Origin: an uncultured Atopobium sp.
Lineage (GTDB): Bacteria; Actinomycetota; Coriobacteriia; Coriobacteriales; Atopobiaceae
Assembly: GCA_916715765.1 (NCBI GenBank)
Contig: CAKAPG010000001.1
Coordinates: forward strand, 62,001-126,000
Length of the DNA stretch: 64,000 nt
Direction of reading: 5' to 3'
This document shows, in pieces, positions 1 to 8,967 of the stretch (position 1 is its first letter; the number at the start of each line of letters is the position of its first letter). The notes beneath the pieces are model-generated. The model was not told the origin of the DNA, made no database searches, and saw nothing but the letters and a program-made list of their open reading frames with translations. The translations under genes and the position numbers were made by a program.

Positions 1-80
1 TTCTGCTTGATGAGTCCCAGGCAGGAGCTGCAATTACTGATACAACCGCAGCGCCTTCTACTGCATATTTAGATGAGTAA
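1..80 (+). CDS. 3' end of an unidentified CDS (partial)
   Basis: An open frame entering from the left edge (frame starting at base 3) reads about 25 codons to a TAA at 78-80. The tail is rich in Ala and Thr and ends in Leu-Asp-Glu. The stop lies 10 bases before the ATG of the HIT gene, whose ribosome binding site it abuts, so the two are probably co-transcribed. There is too little protein to name a family. Confidence 0.55.
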   Translation, partial: LLDESQAGAAITDTTAAPSTAYLDE

Positions 81-90
81 AGGAGAGGCT

Positions 91-435
91 ATGTCTGATT
101 GCATTTTTTGTAAGCTTGCTAACAAAGAAATCCCTACAGAGTTTCTCTATGAGGATGAAAATGTTGTAGCTTTTAATGACTTAAATCCTCTAACTCCTGT
201 TCACGTTCTTGTTGTACCTAAGAACCACTACGACAACATTATTGATGGTATTCCTGCTGCAACCCTTGAAAGTGTTACTAAGGCTATAGCTGCGGTAACA
301 GAAAAGACAGGAATCAAAGAGTCGGGATTTCGCGTTATTACCAATACTGGAAAGCATGGCGGCCAGTCAGTCAATCACGTCCACTTCCATGTTTTGGGTG
401 GCAGACAACTTAATGATTCAATGGGTGAAGAATAA
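91..435 (+). CDS. HIT family nucleotide-binding hydrolase
   Basis: A 114-residue histidine-triad protein. The active-site triad HVHFH lies at residues 96-100, followed by VLGG, as in HINT/PKCI-type nucleoside phosphoramidases or diadenosine polyphosphate hydrolases. A CxxC pair at residues 4-7 is typical of the bacterial HinT branch. Length matches the family. The upstream in-frame ATG at 73 lies inside the preceding gene; the ATG at 91 has an AAAGGAGAGG site just before it and gives the canonical N-terminus, so it was chosen. The physiological substrate cannot be told from sequence. Confidence 0.9.
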   Translation: MSDCIFCKLANKEIPTEFLYEDENVVAFNDLNPLTPVHVLVVPKNHYDNIIDGIPAATLESVTKAIAAVTEKTGIKESGFRVITNTGKHGGQSVNHVHFHVLGGRQLNDSMGEE

Positions 436-568
436 AAATATTCAAGTTTTTTGCTTGTCTATTAAACTCCGGGGTATCTTGGGGTTTATGATGTCATGCG
501 GTTATGTTTGTTTGAAGTAGGCGAGGAAGACTTAGTAGTCTTTTCTGCTTCACGGAAAGAGGAGTCAC

Positions 569-1738
569 ATGAACGTACTGGTTATCAACGCAGGTAGCTC
601 ATCTCTTAAGTATCAGCTTCTTGACGTTGACACCCGCGAGGTTTACGCAAAAGGAAACTGCGAGCGTATCGGTATCGAAGGTTCTTTTGTTGGTCATGAG
701 GAGCTTGGTGGAGAGAAGCAGAAGCTTGAGGTTGCTCTTCCTGACCACAAGACTGCTATTAAGCATGTCTTTGACATCCTTAAGACTCTTGATAAGCCAA
801 TCGATGGCATTGGTCACCGTGTTGTTCAGGGTGGTTGGTACTTCCCAGAGTCTGCTGTTGTAGACGATAAGGTCTTGGCTCAGGTTCGTGAGGTTGCTCC
901 ACTTGCTCCTCTTCATAACTATGCTGAGGCTGATGTTATTGAGATTTGCCGTGAACTCTTCCCAGAGGTTGGCAATGTAATCGTTTGCGATACTTCTTTC
1001 CACTTCAATATGCCAGAGAAGGCACATCGCTATGCTCTTCCTCGCGATGTTGTTGATAAGTACCACGTCCGTAAGTATGGTGCTCACGGTACTTCTCACC
1101 GCTACATTTGGCGTGCAACCAATGAGTTTACCAACGGTCAGACTCACAAGCTGGTTAGCTGCCACCTTGGCTCTGGTGCTTCTCTTTCCGCTATTGAGGA
1201 TGGTCGCGATCTTGAGACCACTATGGGCCTTACTCCACTTGATGGCCTTATCATGGGCACTCGTTGCGGCACTATTGACCCAGCTACTGTCTTCTATCTC
1301 TCTCGCGTTGGTGGTTACTCCATCGATGAGATTGACACTATGATGAACAAGCAGTCTGGTCTTCTCGCTCTGTCTGGCCATTCCGATTCTCGTGATATTG
1401 AGGATGGTGCTCACGCTGGCGATAAGGACTGCCTGCTTGCACTTGATATGTTCTATTATCGTACGTCTCAACTCATTATGGAGATGGCTCAGGCTATGCA
1501 CGGCTTTGATACCATGGCATTCTCTGCTGGTATTGGTGAGAACTCCGACGAGATGCGTCTTGGCGTTGTTAAAGAGCTTGAGTGGATGGGTGTCAAGATT
1601 GATGAGGAGAAGAACAAAGTTCGCTCCGGCGAAATCCGTGACATCTCTGCTCCAGATTCAAAGGTACGCGTCCTGGTTGTACCTACCAACGAGGAGTACA
1701 TGATCGCTCTTGACGTTCAGGAGCTTCTGGGTAAGTAA
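569..1738 (+). CDS. ackA: Acetate kinase
   Basis: 389 residues, close to the usual 390-400. It makes ATP and acetate from acetyl phosphate and ADP in the cytoplasm, the last step of the Pta-AckA pathway. The N-terminal NAGSSSLK motif, the GHRVVQGG segment and the C-terminal SAGIGENS and PTNEE motifs of the ASKHA-fold acetokinase family are all present. A GGAG-type site precedes the ATG. A strong terminator follows at 1764-1793. Pta is encoded about 3.3 kb away on the opposite strand, so the two pathway genes are not in one operon. Codon use is strongly biased, as expected for a highly expressed fermentation gene. Confidence 0.96.
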   Translation: MNVLVINAGSSSLKYQLLDVDTREVYAKGNCERIGIEGSFVGHEELGGEKQKLEVALPDHKTAIKHVFDILKTLDKPIDGIGHRVVQGGWYFPESAVVDDKVLAQVREVAPLAPLHNYAEADVIEICRELFPEVGNVIVCDTSFHFNMPEKAHRYALPRDVVDKYHVRKYGAHGTSHRYIWRATNEFTNGQTHKLVSCHLGSGASLSAIEDGRDLETTMGLTPLDGLIMGTRCGTIDPATVFYLSRVGGYSIDEIDTMMNKQSGLLALSGHSDSRDIEDGAHAGDKDCLLALDMFYYRTSQLIMEMAQAMHGFDTMAFSAGIGENSDEMRLGVVKELEWMGVKIDEEKNKVRSGEIRDISAPDSKVRVLVVPTNEEYMIALDVQELLGK

Positions 1739-1763
1739 GCTTTACTTACAATCCAAAAATATT

Positions 1764-1793
1764 AACTCCCGCAAACATTGCGGGAGTTTTTTT
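1764..1793 (+). terminator. Intrinsic terminator of ackA
   Basis: Perfect 10-bp stem ACTCCCGCAA / TTGCGGGAGT with a 3-base loop, followed by a run of T, 26 bases after the ackA stop codon. Confidence 0.9.
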
Positions 1794-1813
1794 ATGAAGA
1801 TATAGATAGTTCT

Positions 1814-1842
1814 TTGACATGAGTACTTTCGAACTTTATATT
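1814..1842 (+). promoter_or_regulatory. Sigma-70-type promoter for the LPXTG protein gene
   Basis: TTGACA at 1814-1819 and TATATT at 1837-1842 with an ideal 17-base spacer, about 100 bases upstream of the surface-protein ATG. This implies a 5' leader of about 90 bases. Confidence 0.75.
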
Positions 1843-1939
1843 TTTAAGTAATAAGTTAGAGTTTCAAAGAAATCTTATTGTTTTGTACAGCTATTTGTGT
1901 GCAGATAAATAAATCTTTGAACTAGCTGTTAGGAGCATC

Positions 1940-3490
1940 ATGCAGTCTAAGGGTTTAGTTAGCAGGTCTTTGAGCTTTGCAGTTATGTTTGTGCTCACTG
2001 TATTTGCTGCGCTCACTGTATTCAACACAAAAGCACAAGCTGTTGAGTACACACCAACTATTTCAAATGCTAGCTATACAACATTAGTTGGTAGTAACGT
2101 GCGTGTAAATTTTGATTATGCGCTCAACAATGGTGCTCCTGCACAACCAGGTGATACCTTTACTATTACGCTTCCTCCAGAGCTAGAGAATAATACTCCA
2201 GCTCCTTTTGAGGTTATGGGTGTAGATGCAAACGGAAATAGTATTTCTGTTGGTACTGCAACTCCTACCAGTAACCCTAATACCATGACTGTTACCTTCA
2301 ATAACAATATTGCGGGTCTTCTTAACGTTCATGGCCAGATGTCTTTCTCGCTCAATTGGTCAAGCACAATTGCACAGAGAGGCAATGGCAGCACTACGCT
2401 TAATATTGGTAACACCAGCCTTAACATGACGTATGGCGGTTCTATTGCCGCAATGGATACTGCAATTACTAAGTACAACAGAACTGGTGCAACTGCAGAG
2501 ACAACCTATACGCTTCCTTCTGGTGCAACTATTACAACTGGAAATGATTATTACGTTACCAGCTGGGTTGTTAACCTAACTCCATCTGATATCACCCAGG
2601 TTGGTCTGCTTAATACCACTGTTAAGGATCAGATTGTCAATCCTTATACCGTTGATGCATCAAAGCTTACTGGTACTGGCGTTAATCCTTCAGACGAGCT
2701 TGCAGGCCCATATCTTAAGCACTCTTTTGTTCTCCACCTTATTAACGGTGCTGTTCAGACTCTTTCTGCAGATCAGATTCTTCCTGCAATTACCTTTACT
2801 CCTAATGGTTACACTCTTGATTTTGCTCGACTCAATAATCAGGTTAACTTTGCTGGTTTCCAACCACTTATCCAGGATTGCTGGCTTGAGTACAAGACCA
2901 TTGTTCCAGCCAACGTTACCCAGGTAGACAATAGAGCAACTCTTGATTTTGATGGCAACACTGATAACTTCACTCGTGAAGGTTGGTGGATTAATCCTCG
3001 CGGTGCCGGTACTGCAACTGGCGAGCAGCAGGTAAGCGTTTCTGTATCCAAGGTTTGGGAAGATCAAAATAACGCTGACGGTACTCGTCCTACTTCAGTT
3101 ACCGTACACCTTTATGCAGACGGCGTAGATACTGGTAAGAGTGAGGTTCTCTCTGACGCAAATGGCTGGACTGCAACATTTAGCAACCTCGATAAGAATC
3201 AGGCTGGCTCTACCACAGCCATCACGTATACCGTTGTTGAGGATGAGGTTGAGGGTTATACCGCTGAGGTAACAGGTGATGTTACCAGTGGCTTTACTAT
3301 TACTAATACTCACATTCCTCCAACTCCAACCACTCCACCTTCAGAGACTCCTAAGAAGCCAAAGCAGTCAAAGAAGAAGGAGCCTAAGCTTCCTTCAACT
3401 GGTGATGCTTCCTTTGCTGCAGTATCTGTAGCAGCTGCATCTTCTGTTCTTATTGCAGCTGGTGTTCTTGGTAAGAAGCGCGTTCAGTAA
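1940..3490 (+). CDS. LPXTG-anchored surface adhesin with Cna-B domain
   Basis: 516 residues. A signal peptide (about residues 1-35: basic start, hydrophobic core, Ala-x-Ala end) leads into a Thr/Asn-rich region resembling the Ig-like N2/N3 adhesion domains of MSCRAMMs. One Cna-B-type stalk repeat follows (roughly residues 365-455, with KVWEDQNNADGTRP and TVVEDEVEGY). Then come a Pro/Thr/Lys-rich wall-spanning linker, the sortase signal LPSTG at 484-488, a hydrophobic stretch and the basic tail KKRVQ. Sortase A should attach it to peptidoglycan. The ligand is unknown. It is monocistronic, with its own promoter and a terminator on each side. No sortase gene is seen in the window. Confidence 0.9.
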   Translation: MQSKGLVSRSLSFAVMFVLTVFAALTVFNTKAQAVEYTPTISNASYTTLVGSNVRVNFDYALNNGAPAQPGDTFTITLPPELENNTPAPFEVMGVDANGNSISVGTATPTSNPNTMTVTFNNNIAGLLNVHGQMSFSLNWSSTIAQRGNGSTTLNIGNTSLNMTYGGSIAAMDTAITKYNRTGATAETTYTLPSGATITTGNDYYVTSWVVNLTPSDITQVGLLNTTVKDQIVNPYTVDASKLTGTGVNPSDELAGPYLKHSFVLHLINGAVQTLSADQILPAITFTPNGYTLDFARLNNQVNFAGFQPLIQDCWLEYKTIVPANVTQVDNRATLDFDGNTDNFTREGWWINPRGAGTATGEQQVSVSVSKVWEDQNNADGTRPTSVTVHLYADGVDTGKSEVLSDANGWTATFSNLDKNQAGSTTAITYTVVEDEVEGYTAEVTGDVTSGFTITNTHIPPTPTTPPSETPKKPKQSKKKEPKLPSTGDASFAAVSVAAASSVLIAAGVLGKKRVQ

Positions 3491-3519
3491 CGCACGCTAC
3501 AACAACGTAAGTTAAACGT

Positions 3520-3556
3520 AAAAGAGCCTGTGAAAATTATTCACAGGCTCTTTTCT
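3520..3556. terminator. Bidirectional intrinsic terminator
   Basis: A 15-bp stem (AAAAGAGCCTGTGAA / TTCACAGGCTCTTTT) sits between two convergent genes. It has T-rich flanks on both strands, so it can stop transcription of the surface-protein gene and of the GNAT gene. Confidence 0.88.
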
Positions 3557-3581
3557 TGTTCAAAGCGTTTCTCGCTGTCTA

Positions 3582-4076
3582 TTAGGCTACAAAATGAAAT
3601 GCGTCACGAGGTGTTTTATCGTGTCCAACTACCTTGCCGCAATACACAAAACCAGCATGTGTGAGTGTTGTAGTCATAGCGACATTTGCTTCATGAGTAT
3701 CTACTCGAACGTTTGAATAGTTCTCGCAAATCCAGTTGAACATAAAGCTTGCAATTCCGCTTCCTGTATATTTAACAGCTACTCGATGAATGACAACATA
3801 ATCGAGGTCGTTTATCCAAGCGCCTTCGGTAATATTTGTATATGCTTCGTCAGGGCCAGGTAAGAGCGAGAAACAACCAAGAATTTCTTCTGGTTTATTT
3901 TCTTCACAGACTACAAAAAGGCCGCGGTTTTCATAGTCAGCAACAGCATCTTCTAAAAGTGGGTAATTCTTGGTCCACTGAAACGTGTTGTTATGCTGAG
4001 CCATGGTCTGGCGGCCGATGTCATATAAATCTGCAACAGCGCTGAGGTCTTTAGCAGAGGCTCTTCTAATAAACAT
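3582..4076 (-). CDS. GNAT family N-acetyltransferase
   Basis: 164 residues with a GNAT layout: an N-terminal IRRASAKDLSAV start, a central beta strand IHRVAVKYTGSGIASFMF resembling acetyl-CoA-binding motif A (the usual Q/RxxGxG/A loop is loosely matched), and a C-terminal THAGFVYCGKV strand. The acceptor substrate cannot be inferred. The start codon overlaps the stop of the epimerase-like gene by one base (TAATG on the minus strand), so translation is probably coupled. The shared bidirectional terminator lies downstream. Confidence 0.82.
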   Translation of the reverse strand: MFIRRASAKDLSAVADLYDIGRQTMAQHNNTFQWTKNYPLLEDAVADYENRGLFVVCEENKPEEILGCFSLLPGPDEAYTNITEGAWINDLDYVVIHRVAVKYTGSGIASFMFNWICENYSNVRVDTHEANVAMTTTLTHAGFVYCGKVVGHDKTPRDAFHFVA

Positions 4077-4975
4077 TAGAAGACCTTTATGCTCAATGTT
4101 TTAGCAATACTTTGGCCAGGCTCAAGGTTTATCATACCTGGCTTGTGTTCAAAGACGCCATCAGTATCAACGGTGTCTGCAATGCCGCACCATGGCTCAA
4201 GAGCAACAAATGGACAACCAGGAGCAGCGCTCCAAATACCCAGGTAATCAAAGCCCTCAAAATCCATCTGAATGCCATGGGCCTCAGAGGAAGCTTCCGC
4301 ATTAGTCGTCAGCGTAATGCGTCTATCAGGGACGTCCTCAAGCGTGATGGTCTTCTCGCGATCAATGAGCTCCCAAGACAGTTCAAGCGTGTCAGAGTCC
4401 ACAACAAGCCTTTGTGGAGTCGCGTAGTTACAGAGACCCTCATCAGTAATGGAAGGGCCGTAGCTGGTCCAGGAGCGCGTAAACGATAGATGATATTGGT
4501 CCAAAGAGGCTGCCTCAACACCAGGGATCGGAATATTGAATGCAGGATGCGCGCCAAGAGTGAACGGCAGCACAACGTTTCCCGTATTGGTGACCTCATA
4601 CGTTTGCGTCAGCGTATCACCAGCTACCGAGAAAATCAGCTTAAGTTCAAAGTCATAGGGATAAGACTTGCGAGTCTCTTCGGTACTTTTTAACTGGAGC
4701 GTTACAGAAGAGGGACTCTGCTCGACAACCTCAAACTGGTTGAGGCGAGCAAGTCCGTGACGCGCAAGAGAGATGGTACCTTCCGCAGACTCTGCTTCAC
4801 CGTCTTTGAGAACGCCAACAATGGGGAAGAGGATAGGAGCTCGTCTTGGCCACCAGTTGGAATCGCCTTGCCAGAGGTATTCCGACTCACCTTTGCTTAA
4901 GTTCATGAGCTGTGCGCCCATGGTGTCAATTGAAGCGGTAAGAGAGTTGCTAGAAATAGAAATAATTTCAGACAT
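4076..4975 (-). CDS. Aldose 1-epimerase family protein (LacX/GalM-like)
   Basis: 299 residues matching the short galactose-mutarotase-like branch. FTLGAHPAFNIPIPG carries the conserved catalytic-region His, and ALEPWCGIADT is the characteristic C-terminal motif of LacX-like proteins. It should interconvert anomers of an aldose or sugar phosphate in the cytoplasm. The exact sugar is unknown, and no sugar catabolic genes adjoin it. The start is fixed by GGAGG a few bases before the ATG. It is the first gene of a two-gene unit with the GNAT gene. Confidence 0.85.
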   Translation of the reverse strand: MSEIISISSNSLTASIDTMGAQLMNLSKGESEYLWQGDSNWWPRRAPILFPIVGVLKDGEAESAEGTISLARHGLARLNQFEVVEQSPSSVTLQLKSTEETRKSYPYDFELKLIFSVAGDTLTQTYEVTNTGNVVLPFTLGAHPAFNIPIPGVEAASLDQYHLSFTRSWTSYGPSITDEGLCNYATPQRLVVDSDTLELSWELIDREKTITLEDVPDRRITLTTNAEASSEAHGIQMDFEGFDYLGIWSAAPGCPFVALEPWCGIADTVDTDGVFEHKPGMINLEPGQSIAKTLSIKVF

Positions 4976-5050
4976 AAATGCCTCCAGCTAAAGAATAAGC
5001 CAGCCTCTTTTGAGACTGGCTTAGTATACCAAGTTAGAAGGGCAGAAAGA

Positions 5051-6031
5051 CTAGTTGTTGTCTGCCATCTGAGCCTGAACAGCAGTAATTGCAACAACGC
5101 CAACAATGTCGTCAGCAGAGCAACCACGGGAGAGGTCGTTAACAGGACGAGCAATGCCCTGAAGAATTGGACCGTATGCCTCAGCACCACTGAAGCGCTG
5201 AACAAGCTTGTAGCCAATGTTTCCAGCCTCAAGGTTAGGGAAGACCAGGATGTTTGCGTTTCCTGCAACCTTAGAGAATGGGGCCTTGAGCTTACCAACC
5301 TCAGGAACAAGAGCTGCGTCAAGCTGAAGATCACCGTCGAGTGCAAGCTCAGCGTTCTTCTCGTGAGCAAGCTTTGTGGCCTCCTGGACCTTCTCGGCAG
5401 TTGCACCGCCAGCAGAGCCCATAGTGGAGTAGGAGAGCATGGCAACGCGAGGCTCGTCGCTCATGAATGCGCGCCAAGAATCAGCGGAAGCAAGAGCAAT
5501 CTCGGATAGCTCCTCTGCAGATGGATCAATGTTAAGACCGCAGTCAGCAAAGAGCAGGGTGCCGTCCTCGCCAAAGTCAGTAGTGGTGCTCATGATGAAG
5601 AATGCAGAAACAAGCTTGGTACCAGGAGCAGTCTTGATAATCTGCAGTGCAGGCCTTAGAGTGTTTGCGGTAGAGTGGCAAGCGCCAGAAACCAGACCGT
5701 CAGCGTCGCCCATCTTAACCATCATGGTTGCAAAGTAGGTGGCGTCATTCATCTGCTTGCGAGCTTCCTCAATGGTGACGCCCTTGCGAGCACGAAGCTC
5801 AGCAAACTTCTGAGCATATGCCTCATGACGCTCGTCAGTAGCAGGATCTACTACAGTTGCACCTGGAACATCAATCTGCTCAGGATCGCCAAGAATAATG
5901 ACCTTTGCAATACCCTCTGCAACAATCTTCTTAGCTGCATCGATGGTACGCTGGTCCTCGCCCTCTGGAAGAACAATAGTCTTTACGTCGGACTTAGCGG
6001 TTTCTTTCATACGGTCAAGAAACTTGCTCAT
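5051..6031 (-). CDS. pta: Phosphate acetyltransferase
   Basis: 326 residues, the length of the short Pta without N-terminal regulatory domains. It converts acetyl-CoA and phosphate to acetyl phosphate and CoA, feeding AckA. Recognisable segments include VLPEGEDQRTIDAAKK, DADGLVSGACHSTANTLRPALQ, SYSTMGSAGG and a C-terminal RPVNDLSRGCSADDIV typical of PTA_PTB enzymes. An in-frame ATG 17 codons upstream was rejected: the chosen ATG gives the conventional MSKFLDRM start and follows a GGAGC site. It is transcribed divergently from glf. Confidence 0.95.
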   Translation of the reverse strand: MSKFLDRMKETAKSDVKTIVLPEGEDQRTIDAAKKIVAEGIAKVIILGDPEQIDVPGATVVDPATDERHEAYAQKFAELRARKGVTIEEARKQMNDATYFATMMVKMGDADGLVSGACHSTANTLRPALQIIKTAPGTKLVSAFFIMSTTTDFGEDGTLLFADCGLNIDPSAEELSEIALASADSWRAFMSDEPRVAMLSYSTMGSAGGATAEKVQEATKLAHEKNAELALDGDLQLDAALVPEVGKLKAPFSKVAGNANILVFPNLEAGNIGYKLVQRFSGAEAYGPILQGIARPVNDLSRGCSADDIVGVVAITAVQAQMADNN

Positions 6032-6185
6032 GTGTCGTGCTCCAATCATATTTTGACATCTGTGCCTCGTTGAATTTTGCACTTCTCAACTTGTTGTTTG
6101 TACAAAAGCCAGACACAAAAAGCCAAGAAATGCATTTTCACACAATTGAACATTTTACGCCTAACGGCAGAGCTTTGCGCCCCGC

Positions 6186-6215
6186 ATGACTCACTTTATG
6201 GCCACGTGTTAAAAT
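6186..6215 (+). promoter_or_regulatory. Candidate extended -10 promoter for glf
   Basis: TG-T-TAAAAT (6207-6215) is an extended -10, with a weak -35 (ATGACT at 6186-6191, 18-base spacer). A CACGTG palindrome sits just upstream of the -10. It lies in the 237-base divergent region between pta and glf. Nothing else in that region is interpretable. Confidence 0.4.
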
Positions 6216-6268
6216 GAGTGAAGTTTCACATACAAATCCTGCGCACTTAGGCGCACATGGAGGTTTAC

Positions 6269-7471
6269 ATGTCTATCAATCATGGTCTTCCTGTCGGTTT
6301 TAACCCCGACAACTACGATGTTATTGTTGTTGGAGCTGGCTATGCAGGCGCAGTTGTTGCTCGTCGTATGGCAGAAAACTGCAATTCAAAGGTTGCAATC
6401 TTTGAGCGCAGAAACCACATTGCCGGCAACGCTTACGATCGCCTTGATGACGCAGGCGTTCTTGTTCACGAGTACGGTCCACACATCTATCACACCATGA
6501 GTGACCGCGTTCACCAGTTCCTCTCGCGCTTTACTGATTGGACTGACTACCAGCACAAGGTTCTGGCTAACATTAACGGCCAGCTGATGCCGGTTCCTTT
6601 TAACCACCAGTCTTTGAAGCTTGCCTTTGGAGAAGAGCGTGGCGAGAAACTCTATCAGAAGCTGGTTCTTACGTTTGGTGAGAACGTCAAAGTTCCTATC
6701 ATGGAGCTGCGCGAGAAGAACGATCCAGATCTGGAAGAGATTGCTGACTACGTTTACGAGAACGTCTTCCTGCACTACACCATGAAGCAGTGGGGTAAGA
6801 CTCCAGACCAGATTGACAAGTCCATCACAGGTCGCGTTCCAATCTTTGTCGGCGATGATGACCGTTACTTCCCAGGTGCAACCTATCAGGGCATGCCAAA
6901 AGAGGGCTACACCAAGCTCTTTGAGAACATGCTTGACCATGATTTAATTGACGTCTTCCTAGATGTTGATGTCCGTGACATCATGAAGCTCACCGCTTCT
7001 AACGTGGCTGTTTGCGAGAAACCATTTGCAGGTGAGGTAATCTACACCGGCCCTCTGGATGAGCTCTTCAACCTTGATCAGGGCGCTCTGCCATATCGTA
7101 CGCTTGATATGCAGTTTGAGACGCTTGACCAAGATCAGTTCCAGCCTGTTGGTACCGTCAATTACACCACCAGCGAGGACTTTACTCGCATCACTGAGTT
7201 CAAGAATATGACTGGTCAGGTTCTTCCTGGTAAAACAACCATCATGCGTGAGTACTCGCACGCCTATGTTCCAGAGAGTGGTCAGACTCCTTATTACGCT
7301 ATTCTCGAGCCAGAAAATCAGGAGCTGTATCGCTCTTACAAGGAGCGCACTTCTGGCATTCTGAACTTCCACGCAGTTGGTCGTCTTGCTGAGTATCGTT
7401 ACTACGATATGGATGGCGTTGTTGCTTCTGCACTGGAACTTTCTGACGAGCTTATTGCTCATCAGGCATAG
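6269..7471 (+). CDS. glf: UDP-galactopyranose mutase
   Basis: 400 residues. This flavoenzyme interconverts UDP-galactopyranose and UDP-galactofuranose, supplying galactofuranose for surface glycans. The N-terminal FAD-binding motif VVGAGYAGAVVARR starts near residue 19. Conserved HEYGPHIYHT, FNHQS and FFVPYRTLDMQFE-like stretches typical of bacterial Glf follow. The ATG at 6257 overlaps the GGAGG ribosome binding site; the ATG at 6269 lies correctly downstream, so it was chosen. The adjacent glycosyltransferase gene, 9 bases downstream, probably uses the product or builds the same polymer. Confidence 0.93.
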   Translation: MSINHGLPVGFNPDNYDVIVVGAGYAGAVVARRMAENCNSKVAIFERRNHIAGNAYDRLDDAGVLVHEYGPHIYHTMSDRVHQFLSRFTDWTDYQHKVLANINGQLMPVPFNHQSLKLAFGEERGEKLYQKLVLTFGENVKVPIMELREKNDPDLEEIADYVYENVFLHYTMKQWGKTPDQIDKSITGRVPIFVGDDDRYFPGATYQGMPKEGYTKLFENMLDHDLIDVFLDVDVRDIMKLTASNVAVCEKPFAGEVIYTGPLDELFNLDQGALPYRTLDMQFETLDQDQFQPVGTVNYTTSEDFTRITEFKNMTGQVLPGKTTIMREYSHAYVPESGQTPYYAILEPENQELYRSYKERTSGILNFHAVGRLAEYRYYDMDGVVASALELSDELIAHQA

Positions 7472-7480
7472 GGAGCTTGC

Positions 7481-8515
7481 ATGAAAAAGACAATTACCTT
7501 TGGTATTCCATGCTATAACTCTTCTGAGTACATGGATCACTGTATTGAGTCTATTCTTGAGGGCTCTGATTATGCCGATGACGTGCAGATCGTTATTGTT
7601 GATGACGGCTCTGTAAAGGATGATACTGCCGCTAAAGCTGACGCTTGGCAGGAACGTTACCCCAACATCATCAAAGCAGTCCATCAGGAAAACGGCGGCC
7701 ACGGCATTGCTGTTATGAAGGCTGTTTCTCATGCTGACGGTGTGTACTTCAAAAACATTGATTCAGATGACTGGGTAGACGGGGACGCTCTGAAGACCTT
7801 CCTTCAGCAGCTTCGCACCTTTATTGCCTCTGATAATCCTGTTGACCTGGTGCTCTCCAACTACGTCTACGAGCACGTTGAGGATAATACCCAAAACTTT
7901 GTGGACTATCGCGACGCGGTTCCAACCAACAAGATTATTGGTTGGGACGAGATTGGTCGCTTTAAACTGTCCCAGTACCTCCTGATGCACGCAATAACGT
8001 ACCGCGTTGAGGTTCTACGCTCTGCAAACATTCAGATGCCTGAGCACACCTTCTATGTGGATAACGTCTATGCCTACGTTCCATTCCCTAAGGTAAAGAC
8101 TATCTATTACGTTGATGTTGACCTGTATCGTTATTTCATTGGCCGAGACGATCAATCAGTTAACGAGAAGGTCTTAACAAGTCGCGTTGATCATTATTGG
8201 CGCGTAGCGCGCAATATGATGCACGCATATCACATCTACGACGACATCTCTTCTCCACGTCTTCAGACGTACATGATGAGCTACTTCACTATCATCATGG
8301 CTATCTGCTCAGTCTTCTCTAAGATGAGCGACCGTGAGGACGCTATGGACCAGCTTGAGGAGCTCTGGGATGAGCTTCGCGCTTATGACAAGAAGATGTA
8401 TCGCAAGGCTCGCTACGGTCTTGTAGGCACCGCTACAAATCTTCCTGGCAAGATTGGCAAGACAGTCACTATTGGTGGCTATCGCGTTGCTCAGAAAGTT
8501 GTTAAGTTCAACTAA
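7481..8515 (+). CDS. Family 2 glycosyltransferase
   Basis: 344 residues. The GT-A catalytic domain is N-terminal: ITFGIPCYN start, DDGS at residues 41-44 for nucleotide binding and DSDDW at 94-98 (the DxD-type metal/sugar nucleotide motif). The C-terminal part is helical and ends with a basic tail; no membrane segment stands out. It probably transfers a sugar to a lipid- or wall-linked glycan. The acceptor is unknown. It follows glf after 9 bases with a GGGAG site, so the pair forms an operon, plausibly for a galactofuranose-containing polysaccharide. Confidence 0.87.
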   Translation: MKKTITFGIPCYNSSEYMDHCIESILEGSDYADDVQIVIVDDGSVKDDTAAKADAWQERYPNIIKAVHQENGGHGIAVMKAVSHADGVYFKNIDSDDWVDGDALKTFLQQLRTFIASDNPVDLVLSNYVYEHVEDNTQNFVDYRDAVPTNKIIGWDEIGRFKLSQYLLMHAITYRVEVLRSANIQMPEHTFYVDNVYAYVPFPKVKTIYYVDVDLYRYFIGRDDQSVNEKVLTSRVDHYWRVARNMMHAYHIYDDISSPRLQTYMMSYFTIIMAICSVFSKMSDREDAMDQLEELWDELRAYDKKMYRKARYGLVGTATNLPGKIGKTVTIGGYRVAQKVVKFN

Positions 8516-8640
8516 ACGTTCTTTCAAATCTAAAAGCAAAACCCTCGCATCCTGAACTGCCTCCCATTTCTTATGTCCAAGAAATGGGAGGCAGCTCATA
8601 TGCGGGTGATTATGATTTTGCAGCGTGTTAGCGCAGGCTT

Positions 8641-8730
8641 TTAGGCCTGGCGCACAAAATAGCGCAGCTTTGGTAGGTTCTGCGGAAGAATCGACATGTT
8701 CTTAATCAAGATAGCCAGGTAGCTAGGCGG
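8641..8730 (-). pseudogene. Possible 3' gene remnant
   Basis: Inside the inverted-repeat element, a 29-codon open stretch ending in TAA on the minus strand reads like a real protein tail: hydrophobic, then NLPKLRYFVRQA. It has no start codon of its own and is cut off by an upstream in-frame stop. It may be the tail of a disrupted gene, or chance. I do not recognise the family. Confidence 0.22.
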
Positions 8731-8836
8731 TCACACTACCTGATATGCATCTCTATGCATAAACTTCATCTAATATGCTTAAACAAGAATAGACTAATAT
8801 AAGAAATTTAACTATCGATAAATTTAGTATCTAAGG

Positions 8837-8967
8837 AACACACCTAAGTCAGATATTCTGCTCAATTGCGGGCATTTTACACATCTAATGACGATAATCT
8901 GCATGTTTGTGGTAATTTCAGCGTCATGTATACGTCTTTTTGACAGATTATCTGACTTAGGTGTGTT
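8837..8967. repeat. 131-bp nested inverted-repeat unit (MITE-like)
   Basis: Within the larger element, AACACACCTAAGTCAGATA (8837-8855) is repeated as its exact reverse complement at 8949-8967. The match continues inward by TCTG after one mismatch. The interior is about 90 bases of AT-rich, non-coding sequence. The size and 19-bp perfect termini resemble a miniature inverted-repeat transposable element. Flanking target-site duplications are not obvious. Confidence 0.6.

Noticed and set aside
599..1501. 300-residue minus-strand frame opposite ackA
   Set aside because: Shadow of the biased ackA codons; low-complexity hydrophobic content and no start signal.
8557..8594. Left hairpin as terminator of the glycosyltransferase gene
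   Set aside because: The stem is perfect but no T-run follows on either strand, and it recurs 412 bases away with the same loop.
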